Notes under the pieces: generated by a model
Databases searched by the model: none
Told to the model about the DNA's origin: nothing
Seen by the model: only the letters and a program-made list of their open reading frames with translations
Assembly (NCBI RefSeq): GCF_018255755.1
Contig: NZ_CP073766.1
Span: 3,658,001 to 3,722,000, forward strand
Reading direction: 5' to 3'
Origin: Chitinophaga sp. HK235
GTDB lineage: Bacteria; Bacteroidota; Bacteroidia; Chitinophagales; Chitinophagaceae
DNA length: 64,000 nt
Shown: positions 26,175 to 34,769 of the stretch, piece after piece
Position numbering within the stretch: position 1 is the first letter of the stretch
Layout: each line of letters starts with the position of its first letter
Program-made: the position numbers and the translations under genes

Positions 26175-29039
26175 ATGAATCTTTTTGATATCCAACAAAT
26201 TGAATTCGTGCACCGTCATATAGGGCCGAATGAAGCTGAGACGAACCAGATGCTGGAGACTATTGGAACATCCAATCTGGACGAGCTGATTAACAAAACT
26301 GTTCCCGGTGCCATCCGCATGCAGCACCCGCTGGCCATTCCGGCAGCTATGGGCGAAAACGACTACCTGCGCCACCTGAAAGAAGTTTCTCTGAAGAACA
26401 AGGTTATGCGCAACTACATTGGTCAGGGTTATTTTGACACCATCACACCGAGTGTGATCCTGCGCAATGTATTTGAGAATCCAGGATGGTATACGCAGTA
26501 TACGCCATATCAGGCTGAGATTTCGCAAGGTAGACTGGAAAGCCTGCTGAACTACCAGACCATGGTATGTGACCTGACAGGTTTACCGATTGCCAACGCC
26601 TCCCTGCTGGATGAAGCTACTGCAGCCGCTGAAGCCATGACCATGTTCTTCAATGCGCTGAACAAAGACCACGACCACGTAACCAGGCCTAAGTTTTTTG
26701 TAGACACTAACGTTTATCCACAAACGCTGGATGTTATCTACACCCGTGCTACTCCGCTGCATATCGAAGTGGTAGTGGGCGATTACAAAACAGCCCAGTT
26801 TGATGAATTCTATTTCGGTGCGCTCATACAGTACCCTAACAACGTTGGTGCAGTAGAAGATTACTACGAATTCATCACTCGTGTGCATACTGCGGGCGCC
26901 TTTGTAGGTGTAGCTACTGACCTGCTGGCATTAACCCTGCTGGCTTCTCCGGGTGAACTGGGTGCTGATGCAGCCTTTGGTTCTGCACAGCGTTTTGGTG
27001 TTCCTTTGGGCTTTGGTGGTCCTCACGCTGCATTCTTTGCCGTGAAAGACGATTTCAAACGTTCCATTCCCGGCCGTATCATCGGTGTGAGCATTGACGC
27101 ACAAGGACAGCGCGCCCTGCGTATGGCGCTGCAAACCCGCGAGCAGCACATCAAACGTGAAAAAGCCACTTCCAATATTTGTACAGCTCAGGCCCTGCTG
27201 GCCAATATGGCTGCGATGTATGCCGTGTTCCACGGTCCTGCCGGACTGAAAGACATCGCTACCCGCGTAGCCCTGCTCAGCGCCACACTGGCAGAGAAAT
27301 TACAGGCCAAAGGCCTGAAACTGAGCGCTACTTCCTTCTTCGATACTATCGTAGTAGAAGGTGCCAGCGATATCAAAGCCGCTGCAGAAGCAGCTGGTAT
27401 CAACCTGCGTTACTTTGCCAACGGCCATGTAGGTATCTCCCTCGATGAGACTGTTACTATTGCCGATGTGAACGATATCCTCCAGGTATTCGGTGCCGGT
27501 AAAGTAGATGCAGCTGGTATTTCCAACGGTAAAGTTGCCATCCCTGCAAATCTGGAGCGTATGTCTCCTTATCTGCAGCACCCGGTATTCAACAGCCACC
27601 ACAGCGAATCGCTGATGATGCGTTACCTGAAAATGCTGGAAAACAAAGATCTTTCCCTGAACACCTCCATGATATCCCTCGGTTCCTGCACCATGAAACT
27701 GAATGCAGCTTCCGAAATGATTCCGTTGAGCTGGGCACACTGGAGCAAAATGCACCCCTTTGCGCCTAAAGAACAGGCTGGCGGTTACTTACAGATGACC
27801 AGTGAACTGGGCGAATACCTCAGCAAAATCACCGGTTTCGACGCTTGCAGCCTGCAGCCTAACAGCGGTGCACAGGGTGAATATGCCGGTCTGTTGGTAA
27901 TCCGCGAATACCACGAAAGCAGAGGCGAAGGACACCGTAACATCATGTTGATTCCGATCAGCGCTCACGGTACCAACCCTGCATCTGCGGTAATGGCTGG
28001 TTTCAAGGTAGTAGTGGTAAAAGCACTGGAAAACGGTTATATCGATGTAGAAGACCTGAAAGCCAAAGCTACTTTACATGCTAAGGACCTCGCCGGTATC
28101 ATGATCACTTATCCTTCCACCTATGGTGTTTATGAAGAGTCAGTGAAAGAAATCTGTGCTACCATCCACGAACACGGTGGTCAGGTATATATGGACGGCG
28201 CCAATATGAATGCCCAGGTAGGCCTGACTGCTCCCGGTATCATCGGAGCTGACGTTTGCCACCTGAACCTGCACAAAACCTTCGCTATTCCTCACGGTGG
28301 CGGTGGTCCCGGCATGGGCCCCATCTGCGTGGCAAAACACCTGGCACCATTCCTGCCAGGTCACGTTGAGCTGAATGATGGTAAACCTTCCAACGCCGTA
28401 TCTGCAGCACCGTTTGGCTCTGCCAGCATCCTGCTGATCTCTTACGCTTATATCCGTATGCTCGGCGACAACGGCGTTAAACTGGCTTCTCAATATGCTA
28501 TCCTGAATGCCAACTACATGAAGGCAAGACTGGAAAAAGCTTATGATATCCTCTACACCGGCGTAAACGGTACCTGCGCTCACGAGTTCATCGTGGACCT
28601 GCGTCCGTTCAAAGCTACTGCCGGCATTGAAGCGGAAGATGTGGCTAAACGCCTGATGGACTACGGTTTCCACGCTCCTACTATGAGCTTCCCGGTAGCC
28701 GGCACCATCATGATCGAGCCAACTGAAAGTGAAGACAAAGGAGAACTGGATCGCTTCTGCGATGCCCTGCTGTCTATCCGCGAAGAAATTCGTTCTATTG
28801 AAGAAGGTAAGACTGACAAACAGAACAACGTACTGAAAAATGCACCGCATACACAGTTTGTGATCACTGCCGACGAATGGACCCGTCCATACGGCCGTCA
28901 ACAGGCAGCTTATCCACTGGAGTACGTAAAAGCCAATAAATTCTGGCCTTCTGTAAGTCGTGTTAACAATACTCATGGCGACAGAAACCTGATCTGCACC
29001 TGCGAACCAGTAAGTGCTTATGAGGAATCCGTTGCGTAA
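26175..29039 (+). CDS. gcvP: Glycine dehydrogenase (decarboxylating), P protein of glycine cleavage
   Basis: This 954-residue homodimeric-type P protein decarboxylates glycine and passes the aminomethyl group to the lipoyl H protein. The N-terminus is FVHRHIGPNEAE. The C-terminal half contains the PLP-lysine segment HLNLHKTFAIPHGGGGPGMGP (K near residue 700), preceded by YMDGANMNAQVGL. It ends with the family's WTRPYGRQQAAYPLEYVK...FWPSVSRVNNTHGDRNLICTC. The start at 26175 (MNLFDIQQIEF) was chosen; an upstream non-ATG extension has no family support. The other gcv genes are not in the window. A strong terminator follows. Confidence 0.97.
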   Translation: MNLFDIQQIEFVHRHIGPNEAETNQMLETIGTSNLDELINKTVPGAIRMQHPLAIPAAMGENDYLRHLKEVSLKNKVMRNYIGQGYFDTITPSVILRNVFENPGWYTQYTPYQAEISQGRLESLLNYQTMVCDLTGLPIANASLLDEATAAAEAMTMFFNALNKDHDHVTRPKFFVDTNVYPQTLDVIYTRATPLHIEVVVGDYKTAQFDEFYFGALIQYPNNVGAVEDYYEFITRVHTAGAFVGVATDLLALTLLASPGELGADAAFGSAQRFGVPLGFGGPHAAFFAVKDDFKRSIPGRIIGVSIDAQGQRALRMALQTREQHIKREKATSNICTAQALLANMAAMYAVFHGPAGLKDIATRVALLSATLAEKLQAKGLKLSATSFFDTIVVEGASDIKAAAEAAGINLRYFANGHVGISLDETVTIADVNDILQVFGAGKVDAAGISNGKVAIPANLERMSPYLQHPVFNSHHSESLMMRYLKMLENKDLSLNTSMISLGSCTMKLNAASEMIPLSWAHWSKMHPFAPKEQAGGYLQMTSELGEYLSKITGFDACSLQPNSGAQGEYAGLLVIREYHESRGEGHRNIMLIPISAHGTNPASAVMAGFKVVVVKALENGYIDVEDLKAKATLHAKDLAGIMITYPSTYGVYEESVKEICATIHEHGGQVYMDGANMNAQVGLTAPGIIGADVCHLNLHKTFAIPHGGGGPGMGPICVAKHLAPFLPGHVELNDGKPSNAVSAAPFGSASILLISYAYIRMLGDNGVKLASQYAILNANYMKARLEKAYDILYTGVNGTCAHEFIVDLRPFKATAGIEAEDVAKRLMDYGFHAPTMSFPVAGTIMIEPTESEDKGELDRFCDALLSIREEIRSIEEGKTDKQNNVLKNAPHTQFVITADEWTRPYGRQQAAYPLEYVKANKFWPSVSRVNNTHGDRNLICTCEPVSAYEESVA

Positions 29040-29055
29040 CTGATCAACTCAATAT

Positions 29056-29089
29056 AAAAAAGGGTGTACCGACTGGTACACCCTTTTTT
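29056..29089. terminator. Bidirectional terminator between gcvP and ridA-like gene
   Basis: A 15-bp stem AAAAAAGGGTGTACC/GGTACACCCTTTTTT with a GACT loop, located 16 bp after the gcvP stop and 14 bp before the stop of the convergent RidA gene. Confidence 0.92.
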
Positions 29090-29103
29090 TGTGCAGATGG
29101 GAA

Positions 29104-29505
29104 TTACCTTTCCACTGCTTCATCTGCCACTGCTACCGCTTCAATCTCTATCAAAGCATCCGGTGAATACAGGGAAGACACTTCCATAATGGTATCTGCC
29201 GGATAAGGTGGTGTGAAATAACGTTTGCGCAGTGCCACTATTTTGGAGAAGTTGGCCATATCGCGTAGCAGGATAGTTACCTTGATAACATTGCCCAGGC
29301 TGGAGCCACCTGCCTTCAGTACTTTTTCCAGGTTCTGAAAGGCTTTCTCTGCCTGTATATCAAAGTTGCCGATGCCTGTCAGTGCACCATCTTCACCGAT
29401 GGCAGTCTGTCCGCTGATAAACAGCAGATCACCTGCACGGTAACCCTGGGAAAGATGAAAAGGCTGGTAAGGATCGGGGTGGATGTTGATGCTGGATACT
29501 TTCAT
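29104..29505 (-). CDS. RidA/YjgF family protein
   Basis: This 133-residue protein has the RidA fold: YRAGDLLFISGQTAIGEDG near residue 24, the helix QAEKAFQNLEKVLKAGGSSLGNVIKVTILLRDMANF, and a final IEIEAVAVAD. RidA proteins hydrolyse reactive enamine/imine intermediates released by PLP enzymes. The conserved Arg normally near position 105 is not evident in the expected context (MEVSSLYSPDALIEIEA has no Arg), so it may be a non-archetypal subgroup with another or no deaminase activity. Not obviously co-transcribed with the Crp gene, 78 bp upstream on the same strand. Confidence 0.88.
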   Translation of the reverse strand: MKVSSINIHPDPYQPFHLSQGYRAGDLLFISGQTAIGEDGALTGIGNFDIQAEKAFQNLEKVLKAGGSSLGNVIKVTILLRDMANFSKIVALRKRYFTPPYPADTIMEVSSLYSPDALIEIEAVAVADEAVER

Positions 29506-29583
29506 GGTGTTTGATATTTACCCTGCAAAGCTATCTCACCCCATTGGGCTGAAAATTCAACCAATTGAATAAATGGCGTTAAA

Positions 29584-30183
29584 CTACTTTAACTTTTTCG
29601 CCTGCCGGTTGCGGAGCTGGCTCATAAAAACGGGTGTCATTCCCAGATAGGAAGCGAGGTGTTTCTGCGTTACGCGGGCCGCAATGGCGGGGTATTGCTG
29701 AACGAAGGCATCATAACGTTCTGCTGCGGTGAGGCTGATATTATGCAGAATACGGCGGTTCTGGGCCAGATATGCGTTCTGGTGCAGTATCCTGAAAAAC
29801 CGTTCAAAGGCGGGTATCTGCTCATAGAGTTTTTGCAGGGAAGGCAGATCGAGCTGCAGCAGCCAGGAGGGCTCCAGTGCTTCGATATAGATCTGTGACG
29901 GGCTTTGGTCCAGGAAACTTTGCAGGTCGCTGATCCACCAGTCTTCTATGGCAAAATGCAGCACATGGTCGTTACCGGCCATATCGGTGATATACGAGCG
30001 CATACAGCCTTTTACCAGAAAACTCTCATGGCGGCAGATGTCGCCAGCCTGCAGCAACCACTGGCGGCGAAGCAGCATCCGTGGTTTCAGCAGGCTGACG
30101 AAATATGTTTGTTCTTCTGCGGTGAGCTGAATATGTCTGGCTACATGTTGCAGCAGCAGCTCCTGCATCTGTTGTAAATCCAT
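29584..30183 (-). CDS. Crp/Fnr-family transcriptional regulator
   Basis: This 199-residue regulator has a cyclic-nucleotide-binding-like beta-roll (residues about 25-115, QWLLQAGDICRHESFLVKGCMRSYI). The C-terminal segment RVTQKHLASYLGMTPVFMSQLRNRQAK is a short helix-turn-helix. This is the Bacteroidota Crp-type group that lacks most cAMP-contact residues, so the ligand is unknown. Its ATG overlaps the stop codon of the upstream phosphodiesterase-like gene (TAATG), which suggests translational coupling and a shared operon. Confidence 0.9.
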   Translation of the reverse strand: MDLQQMQELLLQHVARHIQLTAEEQTYFVSLLKPRMLLRRQWLLQAGDICRHESFLVKGCMRSYITDMAGNDHVLHFAIEDWWISDLQSFLDQSPSQIYIEALEPSWLLQLDLPSLQKLYEQIPAFERFFRILHQNAYLAQNRRILHNISLTAAERYDAFVQQYPAIAARVTQKHLASYLGMTPVFMSQLRNRQAKKLK

Positions 30184-31472
30184 TATGGTTGGCTCAGTAT
30201 GGGTTCAAGCACTTCCAGCTTACCATCTATCGGCTGCGTGATATCCAGACCCAGAATACGGGCTACTAACGGATACACATGTACGTTTTCGAAGGTAGCG
30301 ATACGGGCATTGGTTTTAAAAGCGGGTCCCCAGGCCATGAAGATCGCATTCATGTCGGTGAGGTTGTTATCAAAACCATGGTGACCGGGATGCATTTTTT
30401 TGCCAGGACTGCCAAAAGCGTAGTTGGCTTCCGCCAGGATGATAATATCCCCGATACGGCTGTACACATCTTCCTGTCCGTAGTGCCATCTTTCCGGTGT
30501 TTCCTTTTTCAGGTAAACAGTGTAATGGTCTTCATGCTGTTTGAGGAAGTCATAGGCCGCTTTGATGTCAGCTTCGTTGTTGCCGTAAAGCATCATTTTT
30601 TCGCCTCCCGGTACAATGCGCAGTGGCTTTAACACCGGGCTGTCCGGTAATGACAACGTGCGTTCAGTATCTACCCGGAGCATACCATGATCTGATACAA
30701 CGATGAAGTTAACCGGCAGATTTAATTTGCTGACAGCAGCCTGCATACGGCCAATGGCGGCATCTACAAATTGTACGGCCTTGCGTACGCTGTCGCTTTC
30801 CGGACCGTAGCTGTGGCCCATATGATCTACTTCAGGGAAATAGAAGGTAATGATGTGCGGCCGTTGGTCTTCCGGCAGCCGGAGCCAGTCTACCACCTGC
30901 TGGATACGCTGGTCTATGCCGGTTTTTTCCTGGTATTTAAAGTAATAGGTTGGACGGATGTTCTGGATGGCACTTTCAGAGCCTACCCAGAAGTAACTGG
31001 CGCTGATCATGTGTTGTTTTTCGGCCAGTACCCACAGGGGTATGCCGCCATACCAGGTACCGTCTTCCACTGCATCGCGGTTGCCCACTTTATAGATGGC
31101 ATCGCGTTTACGGTCGTAGAAGGTGTTGTCTACCAGGCCGTGATGGGCTGGGTACATACCGGTAGCCAGTGAATAGTGGTTGGGGAATGTCAGTGAAGGA
31201 AAGGATGGTTGCATGGCGGTAGCCCTTACACCCTGACCGGAGAGCCTGAGCAGGTTCTCCGCATGATATTTTTCAGCATAATCATAACGGAAACCATCAA
31301 TCGAGATCATGATTACATACGGTTTGGATTGCTGGGAGGCGGTGTTTTTACGTCCTTCCACTATCAGCTGAGCCGTGTCTTGTGCGCGCAGGCCTGTTCC
31401 TGTCAGGACTATCGCTGCCAATAAAATAATAATCCGCTTCACTATTGTTGTTTTAAGATTTACATTTTTCAA
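30183..31472 (-). CDS. Alkaline phosphatase-superfamily nucleotide pyrophosphatase/phosphodiesterase
   Basis: This 429-residue secreted enzyme has a signal peptide ending near GLRAQ. It belongs to the NPP group of the alkaline phosphatase superfamily. The first metal Asp is in VIMISIDGFRYDY (about residue 58) and the nucleophile Thr in QPSFPSLTFPNHYSLATG (about residue 95). The later metal ligands are in FYFPEVDHMGHSYGP, VVSDHGM and HPGHHGFDN. It would hydrolyse phosphodiester or pyrophosphate bonds, such as nucleotides, in the periplasm. It is followed by an overlapping Crp/Fnr regulator gene. Divergent from a membrane protein gene across an AT-rich palindrome. Confidence 0.92.
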   Translation of the reverse strand: MKNVNLKTTIVKRIIILLAAIVLTGTGLRAQDTAQLIVEGRKNTASQQSKPYVIMISIDGFRYDYAEKYHAENLLRLSGQGVRATAMQPSFPSLTFPNHYSLATGMYPAHHGLVDNTFYDRKRDAIYKVGNRDAVEDGTWYGGIPLWVLAEKQHMISASYFWVGSESAIQNIRPTYYFKYQEKTGIDQRIQQVVDWLRLPEDQRPHIITFYFPEVDHMGHSYGPESDSVRKAVQFVDAAIGRMQAAVSKLNLPVNFIVVSDHGMLRVDTERTLSLPDSPVLKPLRIVPGGEKMMLYGNNEADIKAAYDFLKQHEDHYTVYLKKETPERWHYGQEDVYSRIGDIIILAEANYAFGSPGKKMHPGHHGFDNNLTDMNAIFMAWGPAFKTNARIATFENVHVYPLVARILGLDITQPIDGKLEVLEPILSQP

Positions 31473-31570
31473 TGGGGAAAGATAACAGCAGGATGGGTCA
31501 GGATGCGCAAATTAGAAAACTATTTCCATTCCGGATGATATGCGGTCAATTATATATTCGTTAAGGCCAT

Positions 31571-31616
31571 ATAAACATATGATAATATTTTATCATAAAA
31601 ATTATCATATGTTTAT
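31571..31616. promoter_or_regulatory. 16-bp perfect AT-rich inverted repeat in divergent promoter region
   Basis: Arms ATAAACATATGATAAT (31571-31586) and ATTATCATATGTTTAT (31601-31616) are exact reverse complements with a 14-nt spacer that also contains TATCAT. It lies between two divergent genes, so it is not a terminator for either. It could be an operator for a dimeric regulator or a cruciform-forming site. Confidence 0.5.
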
Positions 31617-31717
31617 CATTCTGGCAAAATAACAATCATTAATTTAAAAATTATATATATAAATTTAATTAATTGACTGTTTATCTATATATTAGCCAAC
31701 TGAAAAACCATCGAACT

Positions 31718-32230
31718 ATGTCCGACTACACCTTTATTACAACTGAGGAGAACTTTTTATTACAACAAGCACTGAAGCGGAACAAACAGCAGTTAAGGAA
31801 ATTTGCATTAATAGGTTTTATCGTGTTATTAGTGGCGGCCATCATACCGCAGGTTTATTTGTATACACATAATACCCTGGGAGATGCAGATGATTCCCTG
31901 TTATCCTACAAGAACATCTGGTTTTGGGTATGGATGGTCAGCTTTGTGATTGCACTGGTTTTTGCGCTGATCAAAGTGACTGATATCCGTTACTGGGCAT
32001 TAAAAAAAGACCTGGTAGCCCTACAGAAAGGCACCTTACAAGCCCCTATGGAAGCCGTGTATCTTGAAAACAATGATACACAGACCAATATTATGATAAT
32101 GCTGGAGAACAAGAAAAAACGGCTCTTTTACTGGATGCGCGGAGCTCTCGAAGGTTACCGTGCCGGCCAGGAGGTAGAAATTACCTATGCCCGTTATTCC
32201 CGCGTGATCATCTCCATCAACAAAAAATAA
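31718..32230 (+). CDS. Two-transmembrane-helix membrane protein of unknown function
   Basis: This 170-residue protein has an N-terminal charged region (residues 1-27) and two hydrophobic helices: FALIGFIVLLVAAIIPQVYLY (about 28-48) and IWFWVWMVSFVIALVFALI (about 70-88). A soluble C-terminal domain follows, containing MEAVYLENNDTQTNIMIML and EVEITYARYSRVIISI. The start ATG 31718 (MSDYTFITTEENF) was chosen over a TTG at 31673. Both termini are predicted on the same side. I do not recognise the family. It stands alone after an AT-rich divergent region with a strong palindrome. Confidence 0.75.
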   Translation: MSDYTFITTEENFLLQQALKRNKQQLRKFALIGFIVLLVAAIIPQVYLYTHNTLGDADDSLLSYKNIWFWVWMVSFVIALVFALIKVTDIRYWALKKDLVALQKGTLQAPMEAVYLENNDTQTNIMIMLENKKKRLFYWMRGALEGYRAGQEVEITYARYSRVIISINKK

Positions 32231-32251
32231 GCTTTAACCTATCACAAAAAT

Positions 32252-32281
32252 CCTGTACGCTGGCCCCTGTCGGCGTACAGG
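32252..32281 (+). terminator. Hairpin after membrane protein gene
   Basis: A 9-bp stem CCTGTACGC/GCGTACAGG with a 12-nt loop lies 21 bp after the stop. It has no good T-run, so it is a weak terminator or an mRNA 3'-end structure. Confidence 0.45.
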
Positions 32282-32365
32282 TATATATCAGCCCCAATTT
32301 ATCAACCCTGATCATTCCGGCAGCCTTTCAGCATTAATAATTATCTTCGGACAAACCCGCAGTCC

Positions 32366-33250
32366 ATGTATGGCACCCTGAAAAAATATGTGCTGATAGC
32401 ACTGTTGTTTACAGTATCTGCCTGTCAATGTAAAAAAGAACACGTTGACCCGCCAGCCCCTCCGGCTCCACCACAGGATACTTATCTTGTCACCTCCATC
32501 CGCATCAATGGCATTCCCAAAGACAGTCTGGTATATAATAATCAGCAACAGCTGATAGAAAGATGGGATTACAACACCTCTTACCATCAATGGCAGAATT
32601 ATATTTCCTTCATTTATGCAGCTGATGGCTACCTGAAAACAGCTTTGTATTACAATGAAAATGATAACCCTCTGAAGAGCCGCAGCCAGAAAGATTCACT
32701 GGCATGGACTATGGGCAAAGTGACCATCTACACCACCTTTTACCGGGACCTGGGTGAAGCCATATCCGGCTATGACACCAGCTCCCTGCAAATGAACAAC
32801 AGCCGTTTACTTTCACTCGCCGGTTCCAAAGACACTTTTTATCTTAATATCGGTGTCTTCGGGGAGATGGTACAGTATGAAGAATACCTTTATCAGCAAC
32901 AGGATATCAGTCATTTCACCGGCCTCAATTATGTCAACATCCGCGGCGGCCAGCCAGTAAAAGATGTATACAGTTATGATATGCGCTACAACAACCAGAT
33001 CAATCCACTGTTCCGCTATCTGGCTAAAAACCCTATCCTGCTTCGTAAAGTGACGGCTGATCTTCAAAACATTGTCTACAGAGGATATCCCTTCCTCGCC
33101 AGCGAACATTATGTGACCAATATCCGTTCTGCTTCTACAGACATGCCTGTCACCTACTACACACCAGACACGCTGAAATACCCACTGGAACAGCGATTCA
33201 ATAGTTCTACCATTATCACTTACCGATATAAAATCATCAAGGCTCCCTAA
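32366..33250 (+). CDS. Lipoprotein, paralogue of the next gene
   Basis: This 294-residue protein has a lipobox signal (LLFTVSAC, Cys about residue 20), followed by a Pro-rich linker (PPAPPAPPQ). The body has strand-rich repeats such as DSLVYNNQQQLIERWDYN and YISFIYAADGYLKTALYY, which recall YD-like or DUF4595-type beta-repeats. It then reads DMRYNNQINPLFRYLAKNPIL. The last segment aligns with YTYDNKISPFYSLYRNNPIL in the next gene, so the two are paralogues with low identity. Probably an outer-membrane lipoprotein; function unknown. Confidence 0.8.
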   Translation: MYGTLKKYVLIALLFTVSACQCKKEHVDPPAPPAPPQDTYLVTSIRINGIPKDSLVYNNQQQLIERWDYNTSYHQWQNYISFIYAADGYLKTALYYNENDNPLKSRSQKDSLAWTMGKVTIYTTFYRDLGEAISGYDTSSLQMNNSRLLSLAGSKDTFYLNIGVFGEMVQYEEYLYQQQDISHFTGLNYVNIRGGQPVKDVYSYDMRYNNQINPLFRYLAKNPILLRKVTADLQNIVYRGYPFLASEHYVTNIRSASTDMPVTYYTPDTLKYPLEQRFNSSTIITYRYKIIKAP

Positions 33251-33413
33251 ATTATTATTCCCGTACATACACCAACTAATCAACTTCAACATCTCTCCAG
33301 GAAACATAATAACATTCATTAATTTGCAGCCGCTATTAACCTGCCAAGTCAAATAGAATAAGCGATGTAAGGTCAAAAGAACCTACTATACTATTTATAA
33401 AACCTATAATTCT

Positions 33414-34271
33414 ATGAAAAAGAATTTCCCGCTCAGGCTATATGCCTTCGTAGCTGCTGCATTATTGACCACTATGTCCTGTAGTAAGAAAGATGACACC
33501 TCCACTACTCCTGAAGAGGAGAAAAAACCGGAGACTTATCTGTTACAAACCATTACTTCTACAACAGCCTCCGGGACCAAAGTAGATAGTTTTGTTTATA
33601 ACGCCCAGAACCAACTGCTAAGAATATATGTGATGTCAAGAATGACCCAGCAGTTTAGCAGGTATCAGACCTTTACCTATGATGCTGCCGGACGGGTAGT
33701 CAAAAAGGAGGATACAGGTATCAAAGCAGACAAAACCGAATACTTGCACGAATCAGATTCCCTTGTCTGGAAAGATGGAAAAATCAGTGTTTTCCAGCAT
33801 TTGCCGACCTCAAGTATACCATACGAAAAAATCTATTACGAGGTTAACAGCAATGGACAAGCGACTATGCTTGGTTCTAAGGACTCCATCATTTGGGGTA
33901 ACGTAATCAGATATACAGAATTTACCTATAATGGTAAAGATGTTGTCAAAAGCCTGTACTTCGCCCAAAGCACCAACGAACCTACGCCCACTACCACCAC
34001 TACCACCTATACTTATGATAACAAAATCAGCCCGTTTTACAGCCTGTACAGAAATAATCCCATCCTTGAGTTATATACCATCTTGATATCTCTGGACATC
34101 TTGCCCAGTGAGCATAACCTTCTCAGAAAGGAGATTGGCAGCACAATCTGTACTTTCGAAAACACCTATGATGAAAAAAACGGTTTACTGATAGCACAAA
34201 AAGCAATAACAACCTATAATAGTGGCCCTTCCGAAACGAATACAAAATTCAAATACATAAAAGCGAAATAA
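33414..34271 (+). CDS. Lipoprotein, paralogue of the preceding gene
   Basis: This 285-residue protein has a signal and lipobox (LLTTMSCSKKDD) followed by a charged, Thr-rich linker (TSTTPEEEKKPE). The body has repeated motifs of the type DSFVYNAQNQLLRIY and QTFTYDAAGRVVKKED, close to the YD-repeat style G-x-x-x-x-x-x-YD. It shares the layout and the xYxNKISPFYxLxxNNPI segment with the gene before it, which suggests an old tandem duplication. Expected on the outer membrane; function unknown. A terminator follows at 34286. Confidence 0.8.
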   Translation: MKKNFPLRLYAFVAAALLTTMSCSKKDDTSTTPEEEKKPETYLLQTITSTTASGTKVDSFVYNAQNQLLRIYVMSRMTQQFSRYQTFTYDAAGRVVKKEDTGIKADKTEYLHESDSLVWKDGKISVFQHLPTSSIPYEKIYYEVNSNGQATMLGSKDSIIWGNVIRYTEFTYNGKDVVKSLYFAQSTNEPTPTTTTTTYTYDNKISPFYSLYRNNPILELYTILISLDILPSEHNLLRKEIGSTICTFENTYDEKNGLLIAQKAITTYNSGPSETNTKFKYIKAK

Positions 34272-34285
34272 TAAAACAACCTCAG

Positions 34286-34309
34286 GTAAGGGCTCCACAG
34301 GGCCCTTAC
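34286..34309 (+). terminator. Rho-independent terminator
   Basis: An 8-bp stem GTAAGGGC/GCCCTTAC with an 8-nt loop is followed by TTTTTG, 14 bp after the second lipoprotein gene. Confidence 0.8.
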
Positions 34310-34344
34310 TTTTTGCTATATTTGTTGTCCGTTAAAATCTGCAT

Positions 34345-34695
34345 ATGGACATCGAACAATACCGCGAATACTGCCTTTCCCTTCCTGGCGTCACAGAAGA
34401 GTTTCCTTTTGGAGAAGAAACCCTCGTATATAAAGTAGCCGGGAAAATGTTTGCCCTGAGCGGCCTGGAAGAGTTTAACAGTATCAATCTGAAATGTGAT
34501 CCGGAGGAGGCTGTGGAATTACGCGAGCGTTATGAAGGAGTGATACCTGGTTATCATATGAACAAAAAACACTGGAATACCGTAGACATACATTCCAACA
34601 TTCCCAATAAACTATTACTGCAGTGGATCAAAAATTCCTATGATCTGGTGGTGGCCAGTTTACCCAAAAAAGAAAGGGAAAAGCTGTCCCAATAA
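34345..34695 (+). CDS. MmcQ/YjbR-family protein
   Basis: This 116-residue protein starts IEQYREYCLSLPGVTEEFPFGEETLVYKVAGKMFAL, the typical MmcQ/YjbR N-terminus. It continues INLKCDPEEAVELRERY, VIPGYHMNKKHWNTVDI and a C-terminal helix WIKNSYDLVVASLPKK. Full length for the family, which has a CyaY-like fold and is proposed to bind DNA; its cellular role is not settled. It is a single cytoplasmic gene between the lipoprotein pair and the CocE/NonD hydrolase. Confidence 0.9.
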   Translation: MDIEQYREYCLSLPGVTEEFPFGEETLVYKVAGKMFALSGLEEFNSINLKCDPEEAVELRERYEGVIPGYHMNKKHWNTVDIHSNIPNKLLLQWIKNSYDLVVASLPKKEREKLSQ

Positions 34696-34769
34696 CCGTT
34701 CACCCATTTCTATGCCTGCGTTACCTGATTTTTTTGCTACTTTAGTCCCCATTAATAAAATAACCGTTT

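Noticed and set aside
28140..28976. A 278-codon open frame on the minus strand over gcvP
   Set aside because: Antisense shadow; gcvP motifs are complete on the plus strand.
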